Shown in pieces: positions 43,626-51,488 of a stretch of 64,000 bases of DNA (position 1 is its first letter; every line of letters begins with the position of its first letter). Both the position numbers and the translations under genes were made by a program. Source of the DNA: Tenggerimyces flavus. Its GTDB lineage: Bacteria > Actinomycetota > Actinomycetes > Propionibacteriales > Actinopolymorphaceae. The stretch lies in NCBI RefSeq assembly GCF_016907715.1, contig NZ_JAFBCM010000001.1, positions 5,580,001 through 5,644,000 on the forward strand. The letters run 5' to 3'. The notes under the pieces were generated by a model. That model made no database searches, was not told the DNA's origin, and saw only the letters and a list, made by a program, of their open reading frames with translations.

Positions 43626-44620
43626 AGCTCCGGCTGCACCAGCTTGAGCTCCTTCGTCGCGTCACCCAGCGGCGCGCGGACGATGTCGGTGCCGCGCAGC
43701 GCGACCATCTGGCCCCAGGCGCCGTCGTGCACGGCCTCGATCGCGTGCAGGCCGAAGCGGGTCGCCAGCCAACGGTCGAACGCGGTCGGCGTACCGCCGC
43801 GCTGGGTGTGACCCAGAACGACCGCGCGGGCTTCCTTGCCGGTGCGCTTCTCCAGCTCCGCCGCTACCAGGTTGCCGATGCCGCCGAGGCGTACGTGGCC
43901 GAACGCGTCCAGCTCCTCGTTGTGCAGCGCGAACGTCCCCTCCTTCGGGGAGGCGCCCTCCGACACGACGATGATCGGCGAGTACTGCGTCTGGAACCGG
44001 CTCTCGACGTACCCGACGACCTTGTCCATGTCGAACGGCTGCTCGGGGATGAGGATCACGTTCGCGCCGCCGGCGAGGCCGGAGTGCAGGGCGATCCAGC
44101 CGGCGTGCCGACCCATGACCTCGACGACGAGGATCCGGTGGTGCGACTCAGCCGTCGTGTGGAGGCGGTCGATGGCCTCGGTCGCGATGTTGACCGCGGT
44201 GTCGAAGCCGAAGGTGAAGTCGGTCGCGTTCAGGTCGTTGTCGATCGTCTTGGGAACGCCGACGACCTGCACGCCGAGCTCGGCCAGCTTCGTCGCGACC
44301 CCGAGGGTGTCCTCGCCGCCGATCGCGACCAGTGCGTCGACGCTGTTGCTGGCGAGGTTCTCCTTGATCCGCTCGACGCCGCCGTCGACCTTGAACGGGT
44401 TCGTCCGCGAGGAGCCGAGGATCGTTCCGCCGCGCGGCAGGATGCCGCGAACCTGCGGGATGCCGAGCTCCGTGGTCACGTTCTCCAACGGCCCGCGCCA
44501 ACCGTCGCGGAAGCCGAGGAACTCATAGCCGTACTGGCTGACGCCCTTGCGCACGACGGCGCGAATCACGGCGTTGAGGCCAGGGCAGTCGCCCCCGCCG
44601 GTGAGGACACCGACACGCAT
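43595..44620 (-). CDS. pfkA: 6-phosphofructokinase, probably pyrophosphate-dependent
   Basis: The 341-residue protein has GVLTGGGDCPGLNAV at the start, IGGEDTLG at 100-107, PKTIDNDL at 123-130, VEVMGRHAGWIA and LGHTQRGGTPTAFDR. The two residues that decide the phosphoryl donor are Asp104 and Lys124, the pair seen in PPi-dependent enzymes (ATP enzymes have Gly at 104). PPi use is therefore likely, as in the Amycolatopsis methanolica enzyme. ATG 44620 follows AAGGA. Confidence 0.9.
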   Translation of the reverse strand: MRVGVLTGGGDCPGLNAVIRAVVRKGVSQYGYEFLGFRDGWRGPLENVTTELGIPQVRGILPRGGTILGSSRTNPFKVDGGVERIKENLASNSVDALVAIGGEDTLGVATKLAELGVQVVGVPKTIDNDLNATDFTFGFDTAVNIATEAIDRLHTTAESHHRILVVEVMGRHAGWIALHSGLAGGANVILIPEQPFDMDKVVGYVESRFQTQYSPIIVVSEGASPKEGTFALHNEELDAFGHVRLGGIGNLVAAELEKRTGKEARAVVLGHTQRGGTPTAFDRWLATRFGLHAIEAVHDGAWGQMVALRGTDIVRAPLGDATKELKLVQPELYSEAEVLFG

Positions 44621-44751
44621 GACAGTCCTTTCGAAGACTGCAAGAACAACCGGTCGGGTCGAGCGTAGTGGCGCCAGCTGAACGGGATGCGGGCAGGGGG
44701 TTTCGAGGTACGGACCACCTGTCCACCACGCGAGACGCCGCTGACCTGCCC

Positions 44752-44828
44752 CGTGATCATGTACGTGATCGTGAAGGCAAACTGGCGTATACGGCGGCTA
44801 CGGCTTCATGATCACGTACATGATCACG
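44752..44828. repeat. Hairpin repeat family C, copy 2
   Basis: Arms 44752-44776 and 44804-44828 pair at 24 of 25 positions. The loop contains GCGTATACGGC, like the GTCGTATACGAC loop of copy 1 (24891-24966). It lies in the 232-bp gap between pfkA (upstream side) and the acyltransferase stop, so it follows the acyltransferase gene. Confidence 0.8.
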
Positions 44829-44852
44829 GCGGCGCGAGGGGTGGGTCGGGGG

Positions 44853-45611
44853 TCAGCTGGCCTTGCGGACGTCCGCCTCGGCCGCGGTGCTGGGCAGCTC
44901 CGCCGCCTCGGTCCCCGAGCGGCGCTTGCTCTGGGCCGTCAGCTCGTCCTTCGCCGACTGGGCGTACACGTCGACGTACTCCTGGCCGGACAGCTCCATC
45001 AGCTCGTACATGATCTCGTCGGTGATCGACCGGAGCACGAACCGGTCGTCCTCCATCCCCTCGTACCGCGAGAAGTCCAGCGGCTTGCCGATCTTCACGC
45101 CCGGCCGCATGATCTTCGGCAGCGCGCGGCCTGGGGGCTGCATCTTGTCCGTGTCGACCATCGCGACCGGGATCACCGGCGCACCCGACGCGAGGGCCAT
45201 CCGCGCGACGCCGGTCTTGCCCTTGTACAGCCGGCCGTCGGGCGACCGCGTCCCTTCGGGATAGATCCCGAAGAGCTCACCCCGCTCGAGGATCTTCAGC
45301 CCCGCCGCGAGCGCCGGCTCGGCCGCACGGCCGCTGGAACGGTCGATCGGCACCTGCCCGATCCCTCGGAAGAACAACGCCGTCAGCCGACCCTTGAGCC
45401 CCCTGCCGGTGAAGTACTCGAGCTTCGCGGGGAACGTGATCCGACGCTTCGAGACCAACGGCAGGAACACCGAGTCGGAGAACGACAGGTGGTTGCTGGC
45501 GAGAATCGCCGGCCCTTCCTTCGGGAGGTTTTCGAGCCCTTCGGCCCACGGGCGGAAGATCACCTTGAGCAGCGGGCCCAGGGCGAAAACCTTGAGGAAC
45601 CAGTAGAACAA
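44853..45611 (-). CDS. 1-acyl-sn-glycerol-3-phosphate acyltransferase
   Basis: PlsC-type enzyme that acylates lysophosphatidate or a related acceptor at the membrane. The HX4D motif is His41-Asp46 in ASNHLSFSDS, and the acceptor motif is IYPEGTRSPDG. An N-terminal hydrophobic stretch anchors it. The ~50-residue C-terminal tail is hydrophilic. It corresponds in position and type to Rv2182c near aroG in M. tuberculosis. TTG 45611 is the best start. Confidence 0.9.
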   Translation of the reverse strand: MFYWFLKVFALGPLLKVIFRPWAEGLENLPKEGPAILASNHLSFSDSVFLPLVSKRRITFPAKLEYFTGRGLKGRLTALFFRGIGQVPIDRSSGRAAEPALAAGLKILERGELFGIYPEGTRSPDGRLYKGKTGVARMALASGAPVIPVAMVDTDKMQPPGRALPKIMRPGVKIGKPLDFSRYEGMEDDRFVLRSITDEIMYELMELSGQEYVDVYAQSAKDELTAQSKRRSGTEAAELPSTAAEADVRKAS

Positions 45612-45755
45612 GCCGACCTCCGTCTCTCATCCGCACCCTAGGCCCCGCTCCGCGCAGGGGCAATGCCAGAACGTGACGCATCCGTAAACGTACAGTTCCT
45701 CGACTGAGCCACCACGGCGTGCGACGATGCGCGCAAACCCATGCAGGAGGTGTCC

Positions 45756-46517
45756 GTGCAGGTCCAGCCGCATGCCGTCCCCTACCTCGCCGGCGACGGT
45801 CCCGTGGGCGTGCTCCTCTCGCACGGCTTCACCGGCTCCCCCGCCTCGATGCGGCCGTGGGCCGAGTACCTGGCCGCTAACGGCCTCCGCGTCGCGTCGC
45901 CCCGACTGGCGGGGCACGGGACGAGCTGGCAGGAGATGAACCACACCGGTTGGCCGGACTGGTACGCCTCCGTCGAGCAGTCGTTCCTCGAGCTCTCGAA
46001 CCAGTGCGAGACCGTCGTCGTCGCCGGCCAGTCGATGGGTGGCGCGCTGGTCCTCCGCCTCGCCGAGCAGCACGGCGCGAAGGTCGCGGGCGTCATCGTC
46101 GTGAACCCGTCCCTCGTCAACAACGACCCGCGCCTCATCGCGTTGCCCTTGCTCCGGCGGATCACGCCGTCGTTCCCCGGTCTCGGGAACGACATCAAGA
46201 AGCCGGGCGTCGCGGAGAACGCGTACGACCGCCTCCCGCTGCACGCGCTCGCCTCGCTCAAGGACCTGTGGCGCGAGGTCGGCGCCGCGCTGCCGCGGGT
46301 GACGCAGCCGCTGCTGGTGTTCCGTTCGACCGTCGACCACGTCGTGGACGGCGCCAGCATGCGCCTGCTGCGGGCGAGGGTCGGCTCGCGAGAAATCGAG
46401 GAGCACGTGCTCCACGACAGTTACCATGTGGCCACGCTCGACAACGACGCGCCGACGATCTTCGAGGAGTCTCTCGTGTTCGTCGAGCGGCTCGTTCGGA
46501 TGCGGGCCACCGGGTAG
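45756..46517 (+). CDS. Alpha/beta hydrolase (carboxylesterase/monoacylglycerol-lipase-like)
   Basis: The 253-residue enzyme has oxyanion-hole HGFTGSPASM, nucleophile Ser93 in GQSMGG, Asp194 in STVDHVVD and His224 in SYHVATLD. The cap-region length resembles thermostable carboxylesterase Est30. GTG 45756 is chosen because AGGAGG lies 5 bases before it; ATG 45741 would sit upstream of that site. It is divergent from the acyltransferase gene, and the pair may manage acyl lipids (inference). Confidence 0.87.
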   Translation: MQVQPHAVPYLAGDGPVGVLLSHGFTGSPASMRPWAEYLAANGLRVASPRLAGHGTSWQEMNHTGWPDWYASVEQSFLELSNQCETVVVAGQSMGGALVLRLAEQHGAKVAGVIVVNPSLVNNDPRLIALPLLRRITPSFPGLGNDIKKPGVAENAYDRLPLHALASLKDLWREVGAALPRVTQPLLVFRSTVDHVVDGASMRLLRARVGSREIEEHVLHDSYHVATLDNDAPTIFEESLVFVERLVRMRATG

Positions 46518-46556
46518 ATTCGATCGAAATAGACGCGCGTAGCAGGGGAGGCGATT

Positions 46557-47360
46557 TTGCGCGGAAACGGCCTACAGGCCGAGTCGTACGTGGCGATCGC
46601 CTCTTTGGACCCGAGCACCGCGGACGTCGTGCTGGAGGCGCTGCGCGAGAGCGGGATCGCGGCGTACGTCGAGCCGACCGCCGCGTCGCCCACGGCGGCG
46701 ATCAACCTCACCCAGCCGGTCCGGCCGCTGGAACGGCTGTTCGTGGACTCCGGGGCCGAGGAGTCGGCGCGGGAGATCCTGGACCGGCAGCTCGCTGAGC
46801 TGGAGGAGCTGGCGTCGCCCGTTCCGCTGCCCGAGGCGCCTTCGGCGTCGGCTGCCGCGCCGGCCGTCGAACGGGACGAGGACCGGATCTGGGCGGACAT
46901 CGTCGCGGGCTTCCACGCCGACGCCGACCCCGCGCGGGACGTGCACCCGTGGCCGGCGCAGGAGGATGTGGACGAGCCGTCGGCCAAGAAGGTGTCCACG
47001 GAGGAGAAGCCGTCCTCCGACGACTCCGACGACTCGCCCTCGGATGCCGAGGTGGCCGCCGCGGAGGCGATCTCGGCCGCCGAGGCGAACGAGGCCAAGC
47101 GCGAGGAGGCGGCCCGGGCAGCCGACCGCTTCATCCCGCCGCCCCCGCCGCCGCTCCCCCGCCTCGACCCGCTGATGAAGGCCGCGTGGGCCGGCGCGTT
47201 GGGCGGCCCGATCCTGCTGATCCTGTCGGTGATGGCGGCCGGCTACGTCCCGTACTGGTTCGCCCCGGTCGGCGTCGTCGCCTTCGTCGCCGGCCTCCTG
47301 ATCCTGCTGTTCCGCACCCGCGGCGGCCCACCCGACGACAGCGACGGCGCCGTCGTCTGA
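46557..47360 (+). CDS. Hypothetical membrane protein with DUF2007-like N terminus
   Basis: The 267-residue protein begins with an alpha/beta unit (YVAIASLDPSTADVVLEALR) resembling the DUF2007 signal-transducing-like domain. A long acidic Glu/Ser/Asp/Ala-rich linker (about 90-185), a Pro stretch and two membrane helices near the C terminus (about 212-252) follow. The TTG start is preceded by GGGGAG. It begins 40 bp after the hydrolase stop and is probably co-transcribed. The actual role is unknown. Confidence 0.75.
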   Translation: MRGNGLQAESYVAIASLDPSTADVVLEALRESGIAAYVEPTAASPTAAINLTQPVRPLERLFVDSGAEESAREILDRQLAELEELASPVPLPEAPSASAAAPAVERDEDRIWADIVAGFHADADPARDVHPWPAQEDVDEPSAKKVSTEEKPSSDDSDDSPSDAEVAAAEAISAAEANEAKREEAARAADRFIPPPPPPLPRLDPLMKAAWAGALGGPILLILSVMAAGYVPYWFAPVGVVAFVAGLLILLFRTRGGPPDDSDGAVV

Positions 47361-47376
47361 GGCGGCGCTGCCGGTG

Positions 47377-47814
47377 TTAGTCGGAGTTCATCCATACGAG
47401 CGTCCCCGGCTCACCGTCGACGAGCACCGGCACCCACGCCTCGTCCGCCTCCGCGATCCGAGCTGGATCCAGCCGCAACCAGTCGTAATCAAGCGGCCAG
47501 TCACCTAGATCCGTCGTCGGCTTGCCGACACAGATCTTCTCGACAGCCGTCGCGAGCGCACCTTGCTGTGGAGGCGTCAGCCCTTCGACCGGGCTGCCGG
47601 ACATCGCCAGGTCCCTCAGGAAGAGCTGGTCCAACAACGGCCGAGCATCGGAAAGGTGGGTGGGCAGCAGAAAGCCCTCAACCCGTCCGTGTTTGCACTT
47701 GTAGCCGCCGTACTGGTTGAACCAGCCCACACCCGTCTTCGCATGCACGATGACGAACCCCAGCTCGGCGATGTCGCCCAGCGGGTCGGGTTCGAAGACG
47801 TCGTAGTAGCGCAC
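47377..47814 (-). CDS. Hypothetical protein, possibly DUF6210
   Basis: The 145-residue protein contains FNQYGGYKCKHGRVEGFLLP and ends in EAWVPVLVDG...WMNSD, which reminds me of the DUF6210 family, though I cannot verify this. No signal peptide or membrane segment. It is convergent with the preceding gene (16 bp between stops) and 10 bp downstream of the ADP-ribosylglycohydrolase gene on the same strand. Confidence 0.55.
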   Translation of the reverse strand: MRYYDVFEPDPLGDIAELGFVIVHAKTGVGWFNQYGGYKCKHGRVEGFLLPTHLSDARPLLDQLFLRDLAMSGSPVEGLTPPQQGALATAVEKICVGKPTTDLGDWPLDYDWLRLDPARIAEADEAWVPVLVDGEPGTLVWMNSD

Positions 47815-47824
47815 GCCGCGGAGC

Positions 47825-49117
47825 CTAACCTCGGAACGACTCGGCTACGCGGATCGTGCGGTCGGCGAGGTCGGAGATGCGCACGTTGTCGAAGCCGAAC
47901 AAAGCCGACCGGACGCGGTCGTGCAACGGTTCGACCCAGTGCGGGGGGATTCCGCTGAGGCCGTTGAGGATTCCCGCCACCGAGCCCGCTGTCGCTCCGT
48001 TCGAGTCGGTGTCAAGGCCTCCTTGCACGGTGAGCGCGATCGTTCGGGTGAAGTCGCCCTCGCCCCACAACAAGCCCGCCGTGAGCACTGCGGCGTTGTT
48101 GATCGTGTGCACCCAGTGGTAGTGCCCATACCGCGACTCGATCTCCTCCATCGCCGCGTCCCACGACAGCCCGCGCGACGACAGGGCGAGGACGTCGCGC
48201 ACCGCTTCGGCGAGCCGCGACTGAGGCGGTACGACGGCCAACGAGTCCTCCACCAAGGACCGCACGGACGACGCACCGAACGCCAGCGACACCAGGGCCG
48301 CGGCCCACATCTCCCCGTACACCCCGTTCGCGACGTGCGACAGCGAGGCGTCCGCGTACGCCAACCGGGCCGCGCCCAACGGGTCGCCCGGCAGCACGTA
48401 CCCGAACGCGTCGGCCCGGATCTGCGCTCCGATCCACTCCCGGTACGGGTTCCGCCAGGTCGCCGTCTCCGGCACCGGCAGCCCACGCACGAGGTTCCGG
48501 TAAGCCGCCCGCTCAGCCGTATACGTCTGCCGGAACGGCAACCGCTCCAGCCACGCGTCCCCCACGTCCTCAGGCGTCAACGCACGCCCGTGTACCTCCA
48601 GCAGATGCAACGCCAGCACCGTGTAGTCGACGTCGTCGTCCCGCGACGACCCGTCGACCTGCCCGCGCACCGTCTCCGTCCACCGCGAGACGAATGCGAA
48701 CTCCTCCGGCGGCGCGTCGAGCACCGGCACGTAGTCGGTCAGCGGGTACGCACCAGCCAGCTCCAGGTACCGCCGCAGCTTCGCGACCGTCCAGAAGTCG
48801 CCGTCCTCGACCGGCTTGCCCAGCATGTTCCCCGCGATCCGCCCTGCCCACGCGCCGTGCACGCGGTCCCGGTACGTGGCGTCCAACGCCACCGGAACGA
48901 CCGGAACGGCAGGCAGCGAAGCAAACAGCGCCTCCCACTCCGTCGGCTCCGAGTACGTCCACCCAGGGGCCAACCCCAACGCACCAAGCTCGTCCAGCAC
49001 AGCACCCGGATCCGACTCGACCCGTGACGAATACGAAGAGACGTCGTGGCCCGTCTCCCGAGCCTGTGCGAGCTCGTTCTGCGCCAGGACACGCAAATCT
49101 ATCCCGTGGTCTTCCAT
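47825..49117 (-). CDS. ADP-ribosylglycohydrolase-family protein
   Basis: The 430-residue protein has an N-terminal part of ~75 residues and then the DraG-like fold: VHGAWAGRIAGNMLGKPVED, SSRDDDVDYTVLALHLLE (Asp cluster for magnesium) and LDTDSNGATAGSVAGILNG. Members remove ADP-ribose from proteins or small molecules, and some act on nucleoside-like compounds. ATG 49117 follows GGAG. It lies 12 bp after the LysR gene at the end of the large catabolic block. Confidence 0.88.
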   Translation of the reverse strand: MEDHGIDLRVLAQNELAQARETGHDVSSYSSRVESDPGAVLDELGALGLAPGWTYSEPTEWEALFASLPAVPVVPVALDATYRDRVHGAWAGRIAGNMLGKPVEDGDFWTVAKLRRYLELAGAYPLTDYVPVLDAPPEEFAFVSRWTETVRGQVDGSSRDDDVDYTVLALHLLEVHGRALTPEDVGDAWLERLPFRQTYTAERAAYRNLVRGLPVPETATWRNPYREWIGAQIRADAFGYVLPGDPLGAARLAYADASLSHVANGVYGEMWAAALVSLAFGASSVRSLVEDSLAVVPPQSRLAEAVRDVLALSSRGLSWDAAMEEIESRYGHYHWVHTINNAAVLTAGLLWGEGDFTRTIALTVQGGLDTDSNGATAGSVAGILNGLSGIPPHWVEPLHDRVRSALFGFDNVRISDLADRTIRVAESFRG

Positions 49118-49129
49118 CAAAGACTCCGA

Positions 49130-50098
49130 TCACTCAGCCGACGCCGGCTGCAACACGTTCTCGATCCACGACCACCGCGGCGGCGCGATCGCGGACACCA
49201 GGTCGTGCACGGCCGACGTCGCCGGCGACCGCGGATGGTCCGACCGCCACCACATCGCAACCTCGCGTTGACAGTGGGCGTCGGCGATCGGTACGAGGCG
49301 TACGCCGTCCAGGTTGGACGTCGTCATCGCCAGGCAGTTCGTCACGCCCGTACCCAACCCGCGCCGCACCAGCGCCACCAGCGTCTGCGGCTGGTTGGTC
49401 CGGAACGACACATGAGGCGTTAACCCCGCTTGGTCGAACGCGAGGTTGGTCTCGAACTGCGAGCTCGTCCGGTCCTCGTCCTCGCCGATCGTGATCAGGT
49501 CCATCCCCGCGAGCTCGCCCAGCTGCGCGAACGGTTCCCGCGCCATCGGATGCGAAGCGCCCACGACCGCCACGAGCGGCTCGCGCCACAGCACCGCGCG
49601 GGCCAGCTTGTCGCCCATCACCGGCGGCAGAACGGGACGGATCGCGAGATCCGCGTCTCCGTTGAGCAACATGCTGTCCAGCTCCTTCGTCGCGCCCTCG
49701 CGCAAGACGAGCTTGACGTGCGGATGGACGCGCCCGAGTTGCACCAACAGCTCGGGGATGAGGAACGCCGAAGCGCTCGGATAGATGCCGAGCCGGACCT
49801 CGCCGTGCATGACGCCGTCTGCAGCGGAGGCCTCGTCGGCCAACGCCTGCAGCTGCTCGAGCATCTCCAGCGCGTGCGGCAGGATCGCCCGCCCCTCCGG
49901 CGTCAGGACGGCGGGATGCATCGAACGGTCGAACAGCTTCACGCCCAACGCGCGTTCCAGCTCAGCCACGTAGATGCTGATCCGCGGCTGCGAACGGTAG
50001 AGCGCCCCGGCCGCCGCCGAGAACCCGCCATACTGCGCGACCGCGACGAAGCTCGCGATCCAGTCCAACCGGTACCGGTAGATCTGCGCCAGGTCCAT
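49130..50098 (-). CDS. LysR-family transcriptional regulator
   Basis: The 322-residue protein has an N-terminal winged HTH (WIASFVAVAQYGGFSAAAGA, then LYRSQPRISIYVAELERALG) and a periplasmic-binding-like effector domain from about residue 95 (VRLGIYPSASAFLIPELL). ATG 50098 follows AGGAGG. It is transcribed with the cupin gene upstream and the hydrolase downstream, so unlike most LysR genes it is not divergent from its likely targets. Confidence 0.9.
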   Translation of the reverse strand: MDLAQIYRYRLDWIASFVAVAQYGGFSAAAGALYRSQPRISIYVAELERALGVKLFDRSMHPAVLTPEGRAILPHALEMLEQLQALADEASAADGVMHGEVRLGIYPSASAFLIPELLVQLGRVHPHVKLVLREGATKELDSMLLNGDADLAIRPVLPPVMGDKLARAVLWREPLVAVVGASHPMAREPFAQLGELAGMDLITIGEDEDRTSSQFETNLAFDQAGLTPHVSFRTNQPQTLVALVRRGLGTGVTNCLAMTTSNLDGVRLVPIADAHCQREVAMWWRSDHPRSPATSAVHDLVSAIAPPRWSWIENVLQPASAE

Positions 50099-50128
50099 GC
50101 CGGCCTCCTGCTGCGTCAGACCTCCACG

Positions 50129-50641
50129 CTACCTGAGGAACTGGTTCACGTAGTCGGCTCCGAGCCCCACCTTCTCGTAGTGCCGGCGGCACAGCTCGAT
50201 CTTCGTCCAGACGTCCTCGTACCCGATCTGCCGGCCCTCGTTGTCGAGGTAGATCATCGCGCCCGTGATGTTGAAGAACGTGATCATCTCCTCGCAGTCC
50301 TCGGGCACCGTGAGCGTGTGGATCTCCCCCGGCGGCTCGTAGACGAAGTGTCCGGCTTCGGCCATCCACGGGTGCTCGTAGTAGTGCCATTTGCCCTTGA
50401 TGACATAGCCGTACACCGCCGCCGGGTGCCGGTGCCTGGACACGATCCCAGACCGGGTGACGCGGAGCAGGTTGCACCACTGCCCGACCACGGTGTTGAA
50501 CATCAGCGGCCGGAAGAACACGTTCGGCTCCTGCTCGACCCAGACGCGGTCGTCGTCCGGGACCGCCGGGATCGCGATCTCCTGCAGGACGCCCTGGGAC
50601 TCCAGGACCTTGCCGAACACGATGTTGTTGTCGTCGCTCAT
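50129..50641 (-). CDS. Cupin of the 2,4'-dihydroxyacetophenone dioxygenase type
   Basis: The 170-residue protein has one cupin domain with His70 and His72 (SRHRHPAAVYGYV), KGKWHYYEHPW and His108 in YEPPGEIHTL as probable metal ligands. The pattern PLMFNTVVGQW...HRHPAAVYGYVIKGKW is typical of the dihydroxyacetophenone-dioxygenase-like cupins. A ring-substituent-cleaving iron dioxygenase is the best guess. The conserved element D2 fills its leader. ATG 50641 sits 30 bp after D2. Confidence 0.82.
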   Translation of the reverse strand: MSDDNNIVFGKVLESQGVLQEIAIPAVPDDDRVWVEQEPNVFFRPLMFNTVVGQWCNLLRVTRSGIVSRHRHPAAVYGYVIKGKWHYYEHPWMAEAGHFVYEPPGEIHTLTVPEDCEEMITFFNITGAMIYLDNEGRQIGYEDVWTKIELCRRHYEKVGLGADYVNQFLR

Positions 50642-50671
50642 CGATCTCCTCTAGCCATCTTTGTAGCGGCT

Positions 50672-50752
50672 CCGGCTCGCTCAGTTTCGCCGCACGCCAC
50701 CGCCTGTCGGGCGGCGATCCGATGTTCTTTTTGGGCTTCTTCGACGAGCCGG
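50672..50752 (-). promoter_or_regulatory. Conserved 81-bp element D, copy 2
   Basis: Reverse complement matches 26215-26295 at 70 of 81 positions. It almost fills the 115-bp gap between the SDR stop (50757) and the cupin start (50641) and has the same orientation relative to its downstream gene as copy 1. A local CCGCC/GGCGG hairpin in its variable middle is absent from copy 1. See findings. Confidence 0.6.
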
Positions 50753-50756
50753 ACCG

Positions 50757-51479
50757 CTAGGCCGCTAGGTATCCCCCGTCGACCGGCACCACCGCGCCGG
50801 TGATGAACGCGGCTGCCGGCGAGGCCAGGAACGCCACGGTGTCGGCCACGTCCGCCGGCATCCCCCACCGACGCAGGGGCGTCCGGTCGAGGATCCGCCG
50901 CTCGGCCTCCTGGTCGTCCTGGAGCGCGGCCGTCAGGTCCGTACGGATCCAGCCGGGTGCGACGGCGTTCACCCGGATGTCGTCCTCGGCGTACGCGACC
51001 GCCAGCGCCTTGGTGAGCTGGACGACGCCGCCCTTGCTCGCCGAGTACGCCGGCACGAGCGGCCCGCCGAAGTAGCTCAACATCGAAGCGATGTTGATGA
51101 TGCAGCCCTGCGACGCCGCCAGCAGGTCGTGGGAGGCGACGCACGCGCGCATCGTTCCGGTCAGGTTGACGTCCACGACCTGCGCGAACACGTCGAGCTT
51201 GTACTCCAGCTTGCGGCGGATGATGCCGGCGCAGTTGACGAGGACGTGCAGCTCACCCAACTCCTCGACGACGCTCTCCAGCTCGCCGTCGCGGGAGATG
51301 TCGACCTGGACGAACTTCGTGCCCGTCGGGAGCGGGGCGTCGCTCGGCAGCCCGGCGGCGGTGACCTTCGCGCCGAGCTCGCCGAACCGTTCGGCCACCG
51401 CCCCGCCGATGCCGCCCGTGCCCCCGACGACGAGGACCGACCTCCCGGCGAACAGGTCAGGGCGGAGGACCGTGTCCAC
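50757..51479 (-). CDS. Short-chain dehydrogenase/reductase
   Basis: Classical SDR of 240 residues: cofactor loop VGGTGGIGGAVAE (18-30), VDISRDGE, NCAG at 82-85, catalytic Ser132, Tyr145 and Lys149 (YSASKGG). It ends VPVDGGYLAA. An acidic residue after strand 2 is lacking, so NADP use is possible. The GTG start is 9 bp after the glucosidase stop, showing membership of the sugar/glycoside operon. Substrate unknown, perhaps a sugar or the aglycone alcohol. Confidence 0.92.
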   Translation of the reverse strand: MDTVLRPDLFAGRSVLVVGGTGGIGGAVAERFGELGAKVTAAGLPSDAPLPTGTKFVQVDISRDGELESVVEELGELHVLVNCAGIIRRKLEYKLDVFAQVVDVNLTGTMRACVASHDLLAASQGCIINIASMLSYFGGPLVPAYSASKGGVVQLTKALAVAYAEDDIRVNAVAPGWIRTDLTAALQDDQEAERRILDRTPLRRWGMPADVADTVAFLASPAAAFITGAVVPVDGGYLAA

Positions 51480-51488
51480 TTGTACTCC

